This document shows, piece after piece, positions 1 to 10,074 of a stretch of DNA of 62,633 nt. The notes beneath the pieces were generated by a model, which saw only the letters and a program-made list of their open reading frames with translations, ran no database searches and was not told where the DNA came from. This stretch comes from Prorocentrum cordatum. Taxonomy: Eukaryota; Sar; Dinophyceae; Prorocentrales; Prorocentraceae. Position numbers and translations under genes: made by a program. Each line of letters opens with the position of its first letter. Position 1 is the first letter of the stretch. The stretch covers positions 102,501 through 165,133 of the forward strand of contig CAUYUJ010018717.1 in NCBI GenBank assembly GCA_963575745.1, given 5' to 3'.

Positions 1-498
1 AACTCCCTGGGGGGCCTGGCCATCCTCTACCAGCGACTGAGCCAAGACCCTCTGCTCGGCGAGGCTCAGGCTCTCATGAGCCCCCAGAGTCAAATTCTTC
101 AGGTCCTTCTTATACGAGGGAAACTTGCCCTGCCGAATCCTTCTCAGCTGGTCATTAATTCCACCCGTCGTGAGTTTGGGCCTGCACAGGCCTTTAGCTC
201 CAGCATTGGGAGCCCCAGAGAAAAACGATCCGCACCGACAACAAAATTGGATCCTACCCCTGGGGTTTCCAGGAGGTTCAATGACAGGGCTAGCCAAAAA
301 AGCATGGCCGTTGGCCCGAAACACTTGCCGAGAGAATGAACGCCACTCCTCCCCCAAGTCCGAAGAACCTCCCACCTCCCTTTGATCGTCGCCCAGGGCC
401 TGGCCGAGGGCCTCAACCTCTTGTGAGTGCTGCCCCTGGCCATCGCTGCCTGTCGACCTGGGCACTAGGCCTGTAGTGTCACGGGGCCCGTTGGACAT
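1..498 (-). pseudogene. LINE A ORF2, C-terminal Cys-rich domain (third frame)
   Basis: An open minus-strand frame from an ATG at 498 runs to the window edge without a stop. It encodes a domain with RANGHAFLASP, then FCCRCGSFF, GLCRP and QLRRIRQGKFPSYKK. The C-x2-C ... C spacing followed by a G-K/H-P motif parallels the C-terminal Cys domain of LINE B ORF2, where it is in frame with RNase H. Here the RNase H frame stops at 479 inside this region, so a second frameshift lies near 480-560. This is probably a nucleic-acid-binding finger of the retrotransposon polyprotein. The true C-terminus is not visible. Confidence 0.75.
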
Positions 499-3400
499 CA
501 GTACCTCTACCGATCCAGCCCACCTGCAGGCCTCGCGGGCGAGGCACCTTGAGGCCTCTGTACAGGCTGGCCTCTTCGTCGCTGACCCCGTGACACTCGG
601 CTCCTAGTTTGGCGAACTTATCTGCGAGCCCATTGGCCCGTCTTTCCCAAACACTGCTCCTGCCCGCCTCGACATCGGCCGCCGTGGCGTGGCCGAGCGT
701 CTTGAAGCACTCGAAATCGCTGAGAGTGAACGAGCACCACACGGGGCCCCAAAGATGACCGCGGGGGGCTCCAGGGCCCTCCGCGAACCCAGGGCCCCGA
801 GACAGCGAATCCAGAGTGCTCTGGCAATCTATATAGCATTGAAACGGGGGAAGACCAACTTGCGTAAGCATATATACAGCATAGTCTTCCCCATCTTTGC
901 TAGTTTGCTGCGGGGCCGCACTCAAAGGAACTGGACCATAGGCCGCCGAGAGCAACTCCCCAAACCTGTCGACCGATACGATACTCCAACCAGCCCGAGT
1001 GAGTCCATCGAGGCCCATGTATTTGGCCGACCCGTCCAGGAATAACAACCCCGTCAAACGCCCCGTCTCGGGCCTCTCGTGCCAGTGAACTGTTTGCGTG
1101 GGCTCCTCGACGTCGAAGAGCGAGCGAGGGTGAGGAAAGATGCACCTCGCGAACCTCTCCGCCATGAGCGGCCCGAACTGCTTCACTCTCTGCGCACACC
1201 TACACAAGTATGCACTCGCATGGTCTCGCCGCCTGGCTTCGTGCGCAGGGCACTCGTACTGACGGTGCCACAATGTACCTGGGGCCCCCTTGCACACTTG
1301 ACAAAGATCATCATCGTGGAGGTTGTGAGCATGAAGTCGGGCTTGGGGCCAGTGAACTCCCGAGACCAAACCTCTCAAACATCTCTGATGGTGCTTCCCC
1401 CAGGTTTCGGACTTCTCCTTGAACATCCTGGAAATGCCATCCCAGTAGATAGGGTGCACAGGTGGCCCATCAGGGCCATTCTGCAAGAGAAGGGCATGCC
1501 TATCTGACGCTCGCACAGCACCTTGCCTGATCATAGACCTGACCTGCATCGGGGAGAGCCTGAGCAAGTCATGCACAACGTTCAAGTCATCTTTGATGGT
1601 GTGCTGGTCTACAAAGTCCCAGCCTATGCCCCGCAACGTTAAAAGCGCGACGTCGCTGGGGGAAGAAGCTGACCTCCAGGGCTGAGCCGAATTCTGAAAC
1701 TTGGCGATCGAGACCCTCATGGTATTGGCCAACACCTGAACGTGAGGGACAGCTTCCCAAACAGCAGTCGCCCACATGAAAAGCACGTGCCCCACGTAAA
1801 CCACCAGAGGGTCTACCTTGACCCCAAGCCCGTACGTGTACATCCTGAGCCCAACCGAAGCACCTTTAGGGAGCCTGCCTAGGGAACTAGCAGCCCCGAT
1901 ACGGAGCCCAGCCATTTTTGTGGGGGCCACCCCAGAGACCGATGATCCCCATAGGGCCGATGCCACTGGCCCCATCCTGTGAATCATCCCGATGTCGGCT
2001 CCAGCTCCTTGTAGTATCTTGAGCCTCCTGGCCCTGCGCGACGCACCTGCAAACCTTGAGTTCTGAATACCGATCCTGCGGAGGCCTCCCAAGGTAGCGT
2101 TGGTCCCAAGATTCCTCGCCGTGTCGGTGCGGCACGAGGTGGGGAGGGACCAGGCCTTGGACAGGTGCGCCTCCACCTCCTTCGAACAAAGGTAGGCACA
2201 CTTCTTAAACGCAACAGGGAGCTGCAGCTGCTTGAAACTCTTGATCAGAGACTCTACTCCCCCAGCCAGTTGGGCCGCCACCTGATGCTTGGGCCCGCAG
2301 CACTGAACAGTGATGTCGTCCACCACATTACGCACATACAACAAGTTCCTGCTCTCACGGGCCTCCAATAGCGGTCCTAGAAGCAACATCTTGGCGAACG
2401 TCGTAGCCCCCGAGCACCCAGCCACAATTGCCCCGTTCGATTCGACGACGGCCGACGAAGCTCCCCCGTAAAGAAGCACACGGTAGCCAGCATAGATGGT
2501 ACAGTACGCTTTGACCAGCCTGACTGGGAAACCAAACCGTTTAGCTGCAACCAGGAGGTCCCCGTGGTTGACATTCTCATAGAACTTAGCCAAGTCCAAG
2601 AGAGCCGACGCTGATCCGAAACCTGCTTTACGACAATGCGCCCCGAGCAAGTTGTGGACCCATCCGGCCCTCTCGCACGTTGTGTCGGGCCCTGAGCCCC
2701 AGAAAAACTCGTGCACGTGGGACTTTTCCCATGAGCGGCAATACGGCTGCCTCAATCGGCTCCAGAGCTTCGTGAAAAGGCATAGCAAACCGATCGGCCT
2801 GACCCCTCCCGTTGGTTTGTCCAAGAAAACCACATTGGTCAGGAACATCACGACGGCCCCAGGGTCGACCTCGAAGAGCGTCAAAATCTCCAGGAGCCGA
2901 AACTGGTAGCTTTCGGGCAGCTGCAAAATCCACCTCGGGTTAAATCCATCCCAGCCTAGGCCCGCCGCGGGCCCGTACATCTTACAAACTCGATGTAAAT
3001 CCTCCAGTCTGAGCGGGGAAAGGGCAGGCTCGTCGGCAGGAACTTCCCAGGAGCTCGGTGCGGGCCCGCGGCCAGCTCGAAACCACATCGGATGCCACGC
3101 ATCGACAAGCTCTTGCACTGCGGCCTGACCAGCCACTGGAAGCCGAGGATCATCCGACGTACCTCGCGAAAAACCACACGAGACCTGCTGCTTGGAGAAG
3201 GCATGCGCCGCTTTGCCACCTCCAGAGACGGCACTCTTGGCCCATTCCTTCCACTTAGCGAGCTGCGAAGCCGCGTCCAGCCTCTGGCGACGAGTGCACT
3301 CTTTGCAGATGGCCCCATTGACGTCGTCGTTCCAGGAACCTTCTCCCGATGCCGCCCTAACAATGGAGTGCAACTGGGCCTTTGTGGGCCCATCTTCCGT

Positions 3401-4393
3401 CAGCTGGAGGTCCTCCAAAATGTCGAACAGCTTAAGCTTCCAGGATCCCAAAAGAGCTCTTCCCTTGGCACCTGGGTTCCCAGCACTGATTGCCTTTGCC
3501 TTCTTGAGCAAGGCCTCGAACGATATCCAGCAGACAGTCTGCTTCGAAAAACGCCGGCGGTGATCTCGCTCTCGCAGCGCCACTAAGGGAACTTTGCGAG
3601 ACTTGGGCCCAGCGGAGCGACCTACATACCCTTTCTGATCACTTATTCCATGAATTTCAACCAGGCGAGCTTCGGCTTCCCCGAACCACTCCCGAGCGAG
3701 CGTGTTCAAATCTGAGTTTAGAGGGTCGCTCCATTGGATGTCCCTTTCCTGCGGCAGAGGCCCCATGAGCGCGGTGCTGAACGGCTTGAAACGCGTCTGC
3801 TGCTGGACTACCGCCGTCTGGCAGAGGTTCCCCAACCGAAGCAGCACAGGGCAATGGGGAAAAAGAGGCGCTCCTCGGATAGCCTGGACATCTTTGATGC
3901 ACGAACTGATAGCCGATGACACGACGAAGAAGTCAAGCTCCCTTCCTCCCCCGTCATGCTCCGTCAGCTCCTCCTCCTCCATATCTTCTCCCCTGGCAGT
4001 CCTAGGAGCGCAGGCCGAGCAGGTTGCCTGGCCTGAAGAGGCTAGCACACCGTGCACATGCTGTATCCAACCTGATAGCTGGAGAGCCGCGGGCGTGAAG
4101 TTCCAATCACCTTGCACGACCCACGGGCGCTTACTGCATAAAAGAAGCGCCCCCAGAACTTCCAAAAGCTCTAAATTCTCGCCCGTCACGCCTATGTCGT
4201 TGACGAGATAGACACTGTAGATCTCAAGGCCCTGGTCGAACCCCGCGTTGACGACCCGACCTACGATCCTCCCGTGGAAGATCCAAGGGCCTCGAAGCGA
4301 TCTCCCCAGCAACCAAGATACCGACTCCTCCAGAGCTCTGCAAGGGCCCGTCGCCAGTGCTGAGGGCCTTCCCGAGAGACACCTGGTACCCAT
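479..4393 (-). pseudogene. LINE A ORF2 body: endonuclease C-half, reverse transcriptase, zinc knuckle, RNase H
   Basis: 1304-codon open frame. Residues 95-98 (GDWN), 153-156 (LDFF) and PHCPV near 180 are the second half of an exonuclease-endonuclease-phosphatase domain. The reverse transcriptase follows: SKPTGG-like box near 525-535, catalytic Asp 600 in LLDLAKFYENV, AGCSGATT at 658-665 where most LINEs have QGxxxSP, and VVDD at 690-693 (the YxDD box). A Cys-His knuckle (LCQVC...H...C) is near 1050. RNase H has D1120 (FLDGS), E1169, D1189 (YIDC) and D1258 (GLADKFA). The enzyme would nick DNA, copy its own RNA and remove the RNA strand. The ATG at 4393 is probably not a real start: it lies inside the endonuclease, whose N-half is in another frame upstream. 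All catalytic residues are retained, so loss of function comes from frameshifts only. Confidence 0.92.
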
Positions 4394-5481
4394 TCCTGCA
4401 GGCCCAACTCTGGGCCGAGATGATCTTGTCGGGGGACTTCAACCTTGTCTCCTGGAGCGTGACCACCTGGAACTTGCTTTGGACTAAACCCCAAGACTCC
4501 GCCCCAGATCCTCCGACGTCAGCTTGATCTCGGACCCAGTTCACTACAGTGTCCGCTGTCGACCAGCTGTTGACGTTGGCTCCAAAAATGCACAAGTCTG
4601 CAGATCCCCGCGCTACACCAGAGACACGATCGTCCGCAAGAAGATTACGAGCGGGAGGTACTTCCGCCCTCCCGTCGGATTTCAACCAATGTGTTTTCGA
4701 ATCCGCATCTGGCTCAACTTGGGGACGATGGAGGCCACGCACACTGCCAGCCAATCTCGCTTCAGCGTCTGGATGCTGCGCCAGCAAAACATCCTGCCCC
4801 CCCTCCCCACGCGCTGAGACCCCCGCCTCCTGTGGAAGGGGTGCCCTGGGGGAGGGAAGGGCAGGCGGCGACGACTGTTGCGTCCTAACGCCACGCGAAG
4901 AACCAGCCGTCGCCGCCGTAGCCGTCTGCGTCGACGCGCATGCCATCCACGAAGAAGGTCTGGCCTCCCCGCTAGGAGATGCCCCCAACCCCGAGGAGCG
5001 GGCCAGTTGGGGCGGTAGCCTCTGCGCTGCACATGTCCCCAACCCCGAGGAGCGGGCCAGTTGGGGAGTATGTTCCTGCGCTGCACTTACCCCCAACCCC
5101 GAGGAGCGGGCCAGTTGGGGGATCATAGAGGATGCCGAAGTCACCGTGCTCGAACTGGAAGCCATCGACGATGTGGGCAAGGGAGTGTGACTTCGAGGGG
5201 CTGAATCCCTCCCTCCCTTGCCCAAGCGATACGACGACGTACTCCTCGCCAAGGCGGAACCGAGCACGGGCCAATCCTTCTCGTCCAACTCCATCAAAGT
5301 TCCGTCACGCTGGCGAAACTGCATCGAGTCGAACAGCAGGTCGTCGCGCATGACTGGCACAGCGAAGCCCGTGGCCTGCTCCCAGTCATGGTCCAGGATG
5401 TTGCCCCTCAGGAAGGCATTCAAGCTGGACTGCTCCTTCACACCACTGACTGGAGGAGGGCCCTCCACTCCAGCGTCCAGC
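4224..5481 (-). pseudogene. LINE A ORF2 N-terminal part: linker and endonuclease N-half
   Basis: This frame is open across ORF1 and down to a stop at 4224. The useful part starts after the ORF1 stop. It reads a linker with NILDHDWEQATGFAVPVM, three copies of PQLARSSGLG, then the first half of an EEP endonuclease: DLCIFGANVNSWS near 4565-4605 and VVTLQETRL near 4440-4470, followed by GGVGILVAGEI. The protein then goes out of frame. The continuation (IFHGRIVGRVVNAGF...VYLV) is found in the frame ending at 479, so the frameshift lies around 4290-4310. The linker is not recognisable as a known domain. No convincing ATG start for ORF2 is visible. Confidence 0.8.
4984..5125 (+). repeat. Three spaced direct repeats with internal hairpin inside LINE A linker
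   Basis: A segment of about 29 bp beginning CCCCAACCCCGAGGAGCG and ending CCAGTTGGGG occurs three times at about 58-60 bp spacing. Each copy starts with CCCCAAC and ends with GTTGGGG, so each can form a short hairpin. On the minus strand the repeats encode PQLARSSGLG three times in the linker frame, separated by different 9-10 residue spacers. The repeat cores are more alike than the spacers, which suggests recent local duplication or selection on the RNA fold. Confidence 0.85.
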
Positions 5482-6555
5482 TCAGGAGCACGACCGAGCC
5501 CGCTTGACTCCAATGGCCTCCGCAGCCTCGAGGTACTTGCGCTTGGCGGCGTCGAGCTGCTCCTGACTTCCTCCTTTGGCCTCCTTGAGCTCCTGGGCGG
5601 CCTTGTCAAACGCTGCCCTGCGCTCATCGAAGTCTTCTCCATCCAGCAAGTCCATGTCGATGTCGTCGCCGTCGCCTGCCGTGGCTGCAATGTGCTCGCC
5701 GCTGCCCGCCCCGCCTGTAGCAGTACCAGGAGGAGCACTTGCAGCATCAGGCCCGCTGGCCACTGCCCTCTTGGCCTGAGCCTCGGCCTGCAGGCGCTGG
5801 AGGGTGGCCAATGCAGCTTTTCCTTCATCAGACTGGGCGACGGCCTCGTCCAGGGTGGCCGTGACTGCTCTGAGTGGATCTCCATCTGCTTGGACGCGGA
5901 AAAGCGCCTGCTCAGCCTGTCCGAGGTCCTCTTTGAGCTTGTCGACGCTCTTGTCCAGCTCTGCGATCTCGGCCTGAAGATCCTCCTGTTGCTTGCGCAA
6001 CGCCGCCGCACGCACCTCCGCCTTGGAGAGCTTGGTGCGGAGGTTCTCGACCTTCCAGTGCGCGGCCCTGGACGTGGGCTGCTTGACTGCCGTAGCCTGC
6101 TTCTTTGCCTGTTCTGCTTCTTCGACCTTCGCCGTGTCAACGCCCTCATCCTTGAGGAACTGCAGCACATCAGCGAACGAGAGCTTGGCGGACGATTCGC
6201 CCGTCGTGCCCCGCTGCGGCGAAGGGGAGCTGGACTGCCATGGCGGCCGAGCTGGGGGCTGCTTACCCGCCAACTGTGCGACCTCTGCCCTGAGCTCCTG
6301 GATGAGACGCATCTGCTCCTTGTTGCTGGGTCCGATCGGCGGCGGCCCTTGAGCCCAGGCACCACGAGGCCCGCGAACCGATCCTGACTTGAGTGCCGCT
6401 GATGCCTTACGAGCTGCCTGGACGACTCGCACTGGGGCATCCTTGCCGCAGCCTCTGCATATGACCCTGGACGCCCAATTGTCCGGGCACCCGCAGCTGC
6501 AACTCCACAGGGGAGTCTTGGCTCCAGGCAAGACATCGGGCGGGTTTGGCACCAT
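5482..6555 (-). CDS. LINE A ORF1: RanBP2-type zinc finger and coiled-coil protein
   Basis: 357-aa open frame from ATG 6555. It has a single zinc finger at residues 17-37: W17-x-C19...C23-x2-N26-x6-C33-x2-C36, which is the RanBP2/NZF pattern. A Pro/Ser-rich stretch follows, then a long coiled coil at roughly 150-265 (KVENLRTKLSKAEVRAAALRKQ onward), then an acidic patch (GDGDDIDMDLLDGEDFDE) and a Lys/Arg-rich end. ORF1 proteins of LINEs coat the element RNA. A RanBP2 finger often binds single-stranded RNA, so it may replace the usual CCHC knuckles; that role is inferred. LINE B ORF1 has the same finger spacing and architecture with little other similarity. The ORF is intact although ORF2 is broken. 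Confidence 0.82.
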   Translation of the reverse strand: MVPNPPDVLPGAKTPLWSCSCGCPDNWASRVICRGCGKDAPVRVVQAARKASAALKSGSVRGPRGAWAQGPPPIGPSNKEQMRLIQELRAEVAQLAGKQPPARPPWQSSSPSPQRGTTGESSAKLSFADVLQFLKDEGVDTAKVEEAEQAKKQATAVKQPTSRAAHWKVENLRTKLSKAEVRAAALRKQQEDLQAEIAELDKSVDKLKEDLGQAEQALFRVQADGDPLRAVTATLDEAVAQSDEGKAALATLQRLQAEAQAKRAVASGPDAASAPPGTATGGAGSGEHIAATAGDGDDIDMDLLDGEDFDERRAAFDKAAQELKEAKGGSQEQLDAAKRKYLEAAEAIGVKRARSCS

Positions 6556-6662
6556 CCGCCACTGCTGGACTCTGCAGCGGGAGGCGCCGTGCGCTTGTGA
6601 AGTGGCCCGTGTTCACGAGCCGCTTCGAAGTACGTGAACACAAGCACGGGCCCCTGAAAGAG

Positions 6663-6680
6663 CTCGTGCCGAAACGGCTA
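6663..6680 (-). other. SL-like sequence at the 5' end of LINE A
   Basis: The minus strand reads TAGCCGTTTCGGCACGAG, 14 of 18 positions identical to the last 18 nt of the dinoflagellate spliced leader (which contains AGCCATTTTGG). It lies directly at the junction with the GGA array and upstream of ORF1. The match alone is weak. It matters because LINE B starts with a closer match. The short self-complementary GCCGTTTCGGC also allows a hairpin explanation. Confidence 0.4.
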
Positions 6681-7160
6681 GGAGGAGGAGAAGGAGGAGG
6701 AGGAGGAGGAGGAGAAGGAGGAGGAGGAGGAGGAGGAGGACGACGGCAATGACGACGACGACGACGACGGCGACGACGACGGCGACGACGACGACGACAC
6801 CGACACCGACAACGACGACGACGACGACAACGACGACGACGACGACAACGACGACGACGACGTCGACGGCACCACCAGCGGCGGCGGCGACGACGTCGAG
6901 CACCGGAGCTGTCAACATGACGCCAATCCCAGCCACACGCCGCACCCACACCGCACCCACCCACAGGGGGGGAGGGAGGGGGGGAGGCGGACCATGGCGT
7001 CACCCCGCACACACCCACAGCAACACACCACTCCGACACCACATCCACAGGGGGGGGGAGCCACCACGACACGCCCACGCCCACAGGGGGGGGGGGGGGG
7101 CATCGCGCGGGGGGGGGCCCGATGGCATTAGCATTGGGGGGGGGAGCCCAAACCCTAGAC
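6681..7160 (+). repeat. GGA and GAC microsatellites, then G-rich spacer
   Basis: 6681-6745 is (GGA)n with interruptions and 6745-6900 is mostly (GAC)n. 6955-7140 contains several copies of CCACAGGGGGG with G-runs up to 12, separated by CACACCC-rich text. No coding signal; long ORFs here are translations of the repeats. Confidence 0.9.
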
Positions 7161-7238
7161 CATATCAGAGTGAGGGGGCCGAACGGTCATTCAGTGTCCC
7201 TGGGTGCGTGGCTGAAGTGGAATTCCGCGATGCGGATT

Positions 7239-7302
<64 letters not shown>

Positions 7303-8455
7303 GTTGTTTGGTGTTTGTTGTTTGTTGTTTGTTGTTTGTTGTTTGTTGTTTGTTGTTTGTTGTTTGTTGTTTGTTGTTTGTTGTTTGTTGTTTGTTGTTT
7401 GTTGTTTGTTGTTTGTTGTTTGTTGCTTGTTGCTTGTTGTTTGTTTGTTTGTTTGTTTGTTTGTTTGTTTGGCGTCGTCCCCCCCGTGGCCCGCCTCGCG
7501 ACCCACCCGCGACCCACCCCGCGACCCACCCCGCGACCCACCCACGACCCACCCGCGACCCACCCCGCGACCCACCCACGACCCACCCGCGACCCACTCC
7601 GCGACCCCAAGCCCGCGACCCACTTCACGCCCCGCTGCGTGACCCACCTGCGACCTACTCGCGACCCACCCCGCGACCCACCCGCGATCCACCCGCGATC
7701 CACCCCGCGCACAATGCAATTTCAAAAATCGGCGCCTGCGGCGGGCGGTTTTGCATTCGCTCGCGACCCCCGACCCGCGACCCACCCCGCTCACCGCGAC
7801 CCACCCCGACCACCCCGCGCACGTTGCAACTTCAAAATCGGCGCCTGCGGCGGGCTGTTGACGCGTTTGCTCACGACCCCCGACCCGCGACCCACCCCGC
7901 GACCGACCCCGCGACCCACCGGGACCACCCCGCGCACATTGCAATTTCAAAATCGGCGCCTGCGGCGGGCTGTTTATGCGTTTGCTCACAACCCCTGACC
8001 GACCATCCGCGACCCACCCGTGATCATCCGCGACCACCCCGCGCACGTTGCAATTTCAAATTCGGCGCCTGCGGCGGGCTGTTTTGCGTTTGCTCACGAC
8101 CCCCGACCCGCGACCGACCCCGCGACCCACCGCGACCACCCCCCGCACGTTGCAATTTCAAATCGGCGCGCAAGGCGGGCTGGTTTGTTTTCGCTAGCCC
8201 CCGACCCGCGACCGACCCCGCGACCATCCGCGACCATCTGGAGGAGAAGGAGGAGGAGGGCGGCTCAGGGAGGAGGGAGGGAAGGGGGAGGGGGACTAGG
8301 GCAAGGACGAGGAGGAAGAGGAGCAGAGGGACTAGGATGAGGAGGAGGAGGAGGAGGAGCGCCAGCGACAAAGAAAGTGAGGGCCACGAAATCAGCAACC
8401 TCGATGCCCGCAACGCCCGCGCCCGCCCCCTCACTCTTAGCCGTCATTGCGGGGT
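7161..8455 (+). mobile_element. Composite repeat R1, copy 1 (TTG array + GCGACCC array, inverted termini)
   Basis: The left end CATATCAGAGTGAGGGGGC and right end GCCCCCTCACTCTTAG contain a perfect 13-bp inverted repeat, AGAGTGAGGGGGC (7167-7179) and its complement (8425-8437). Inside, in order: a unique head through GGAATTCCGCGATGCGG, (TTG)n at about 7239-7302, (TTGTTTG)n to about 7432, (TTTG)n to 7471, then GCGACCCACCC units. Five blocks of about 110 bp follow, each with GCAATTTCAAAATCGGCGCC and GCGGCGGGCTGTT, then a GGA stretch and a unique tail ending in the hairpin-prone CATTGCGGGGT. A second copy lies inverted at 31432-32352 with the same head, order and tail. No transposase is encoded, so it would be non-autonomous. 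Confidence 0.85.
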
Positions 8456-8810
8456 TCTGTTGTATGCCAGCATTCTGGGGCGCTGGCGTATAGCCTGCTG
8501 CGCGCAGGCCCATCACCCCTGGCAGAAAACGATGCGGCATACACTTTGCGACAGAACCTCGCTCGTGCGCGGGCGCCCGGCGATCCTCTGCCCTTGCACG
8601 CGCGGCGAACCTGGCGGGTGTCGCACACCTGGCTGGCGTCTGCGTTGGTTCCCGATGCGTGTCCATGGCGGCCCTTCTATGATGAGAGACGGCATGCAGC
8701 TTGTGGGTAGATCCATCACTGTTCCCTATTAATTCGCCGGCCCAACGGGCCAGAGGCGTGCTAAGATCTCCGGTAACTGGTTAACAATTCTCTAGTTCGC
8801 GCGCGCGGGG
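8456..8810 (+). other. Spacer with hairpin core shared with 9725-9811
   Basis: Mostly unique sequence with no convincing ORF. It contains AGCCTGCTGCGCGCAGG preceded by a TGCCAGCAT motif. The same core recurs at about 9757-9782 and, degenerated, at about 10150-10185. This suggests three related remnants of one small element. Confidence 0.5.
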
Positions 8811-8814
8811 CGGC

Positions 8815-9525
8815 CCCTGGGGGTCCCCGGACGAAAAGTACCCCGGGCGATCCCCGACCGATCCCCGGGAGACTCCCCCAGAGCGCTCCAGGAGCGCTCC
8901 AGGAGCGCACCAACAGGGCTCCGAGACGTCCCCGAGAGCCCCAAGAAAGGCCAAGAGGCCCCCAAGAGGCCCCCAAGATGGTACACGAGGGGTCCGACAT
9001 GCCACAAGATCGCTCCAAGACGCCCAAGATAGCCCCCAGACGCCCCAAGAGGCCTCCAAGAGCACTCCCAAGAGGGCCCCCGGAGGCAAAATTCATTGTT
9101 TTTCCTTAGGTTTTTGAGAGATTTTGGAGCTTCCACCTTTTCGGCTTCCCGACGCCCCAAGACGGCCCAAGAGGCCCCCAAGATCGCCCCAAGAGGGCCC
9201 AAGAGGCCCCCAAGAGGGCCCCAAGATGGCCCAAGAGGGCTCGAAGACGGCCCAAGAAGCCTCCAAGACGGTCCAAGAGGGCCCCAAGAACGCCCCCAAA
9301 GGGGCCCCAGAGAGGGAACACGAAACAACATTTCGAGCCCTCGGCCCTAAGAAGCCCCTACGAGGCCCCAAGAGGCCCCTAAGAGGCCCCAAGAGGCCCC
9401 CACGAGGCCCTCAGGAGGCCCCCAAGAGTCCCCCAAGCGGCCCCAGGAGGCCCCCCAAATGCCCCCCCGAGCGCCCCAGGAGTCCCCCAAGCGGCCCCAG
9501 GAACCCCCAAAGCGCCGCATTGACA
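8815..9525 (+). repeat. R2 minisatellite block 1 (CCCCAAGAGGCCCC type)
   Basis: Degenerate 12-15 bp units of the type GGCCCCCAAGA run for about 700 bp. The block is split by a conserved non-repeat segment (about 9070-9150) containing GGCAAAATTCATTG and CTTTTCGGCTTCCCGACG. The same segment, in the opposite orientation, occurs in the R2 blocks at 34262-35400 and 37660-38549. The 130-180 aa ORFs across it are repeat translations. Confidence 0.85.
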
Positions 9526-9724
9526 CCAGGCCCTCGGGCAAACGGCAGACATGAGACTGTATGGGCCGGCGGAATGAGCGAAGCGATTAAATAAACACCC
9601 CCTCCCCCAGGCGGCGGGCAGCCAACCAGGTCCAATAAGACCCCCACCCCACCATACCTGTCAAAAAACAGTGTGAACTTTGGGGCAGAATCTTGAGTCA
9701 AGATCGGGGTGGGGCACAATCACG

Positions 9725-9811
9725 TTGTATAGGTTTTTGACAGGGACGGCGGGGGTGCCAGCATACTGCCTGCTGCGCGCAGGGACAGAATCCCCGTCAA
9801 AAACAATACAA
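9725..9811 (+). mobile_element. Short inverted-repeat element (87 bp)
   Basis: TTGTATAGGTTTTTGAC at 9725-9741 faces GTCAAAAACAATACAA at 9796-9811, nearly perfect inverted complements with one gap and one mismatch. The interior contains CCAGCATACTGCCTGCTG and GCGCGCAGG, itself a small hairpin. A degenerate relative is at about 10122-10190. No coding capacity; MITE-like. Confidence 0.65.
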
Positions 9812-9824
9812 CATGCACTTCTAG

Positions 9825-10074
9825 AGGCCTCCTAGGTGGGGTCCGAGTAGATGGGGTCGGAGGATCGCGCCGCATCGCCGATACATCGGCGATGCACCGT
9901 CGATGCATCGGCGATGCATCGGTGATGCAACGGCGACGCATCGTCAACGTCGGCGATGCATCGGCGACGTCGACGTGAAGGACATCGGGCTCCGCATCGA
10001 GCCGCATTGCCGATTCATCGGCGATGCGGCGCGATCCTGCGACCCCATCAACTCCGACCCCATCTAGGAGGCCT
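9825..10074 (+). mobile_element. Large inverted repeat (250 bp) around GATGCATCGGC minisatellite
   Basis: The left arm begins AGGCCTCCTAG (9825) and the right arm ends CTAGGAGGCCT (10074). The arms pair over about 60 bp with few mismatches, including GATGGGGTCG and GGATCGCGCCGCATCGCC. The centre is a 9-12 bp repeat of GATGCATCGGC type that is itself palindromic. The whole unit can fold as one long cruciform. Confidence 0.75.

Larger units (their letters stand above)
1..6680 (-). mobile_element. LINE A: non-LTR retrotransposon (ORF1 + EEP-RT-RNase H), degraded, runs off left edge
   Basis: Minus-strand non-LTR retrotransposon. In transcription order it has an SL-like 5' end (6663-6680), ORF1 with a RanBP2-type zinc finger and coiled coil (6555-5482), a linker plus the N-terminal half of an endonuclease (5481 to about 4290), then the rest of the endonuclease, reverse transcriptase, zinc knuckle and RNase H (about 4300-479), and a C-terminal Cys-rich domain (498-1) that continues beyond the window. 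The pieces of ORF2 lie in three different frames. LINE B at 52820-59960 carries the endonuclease-to-C-terminal-domain portion in one frame, so the breaks here are mutations (or sequence errors). The 5' end abuts a GGA array at 6681. The 3' end is outside the window, so no target duplication can be checked. Confidence 0.9.

Noticed and set aside
6749-8732. Several overlapping ORFs up to 536 aa (poly-Thr, poly-Cys, poly-Val, RPTRDPP repeats)
   Set aside because: They are translations of GAC, TTG and GCGACCC arrays in different frames. No non-repetitive domain and no coding bias.
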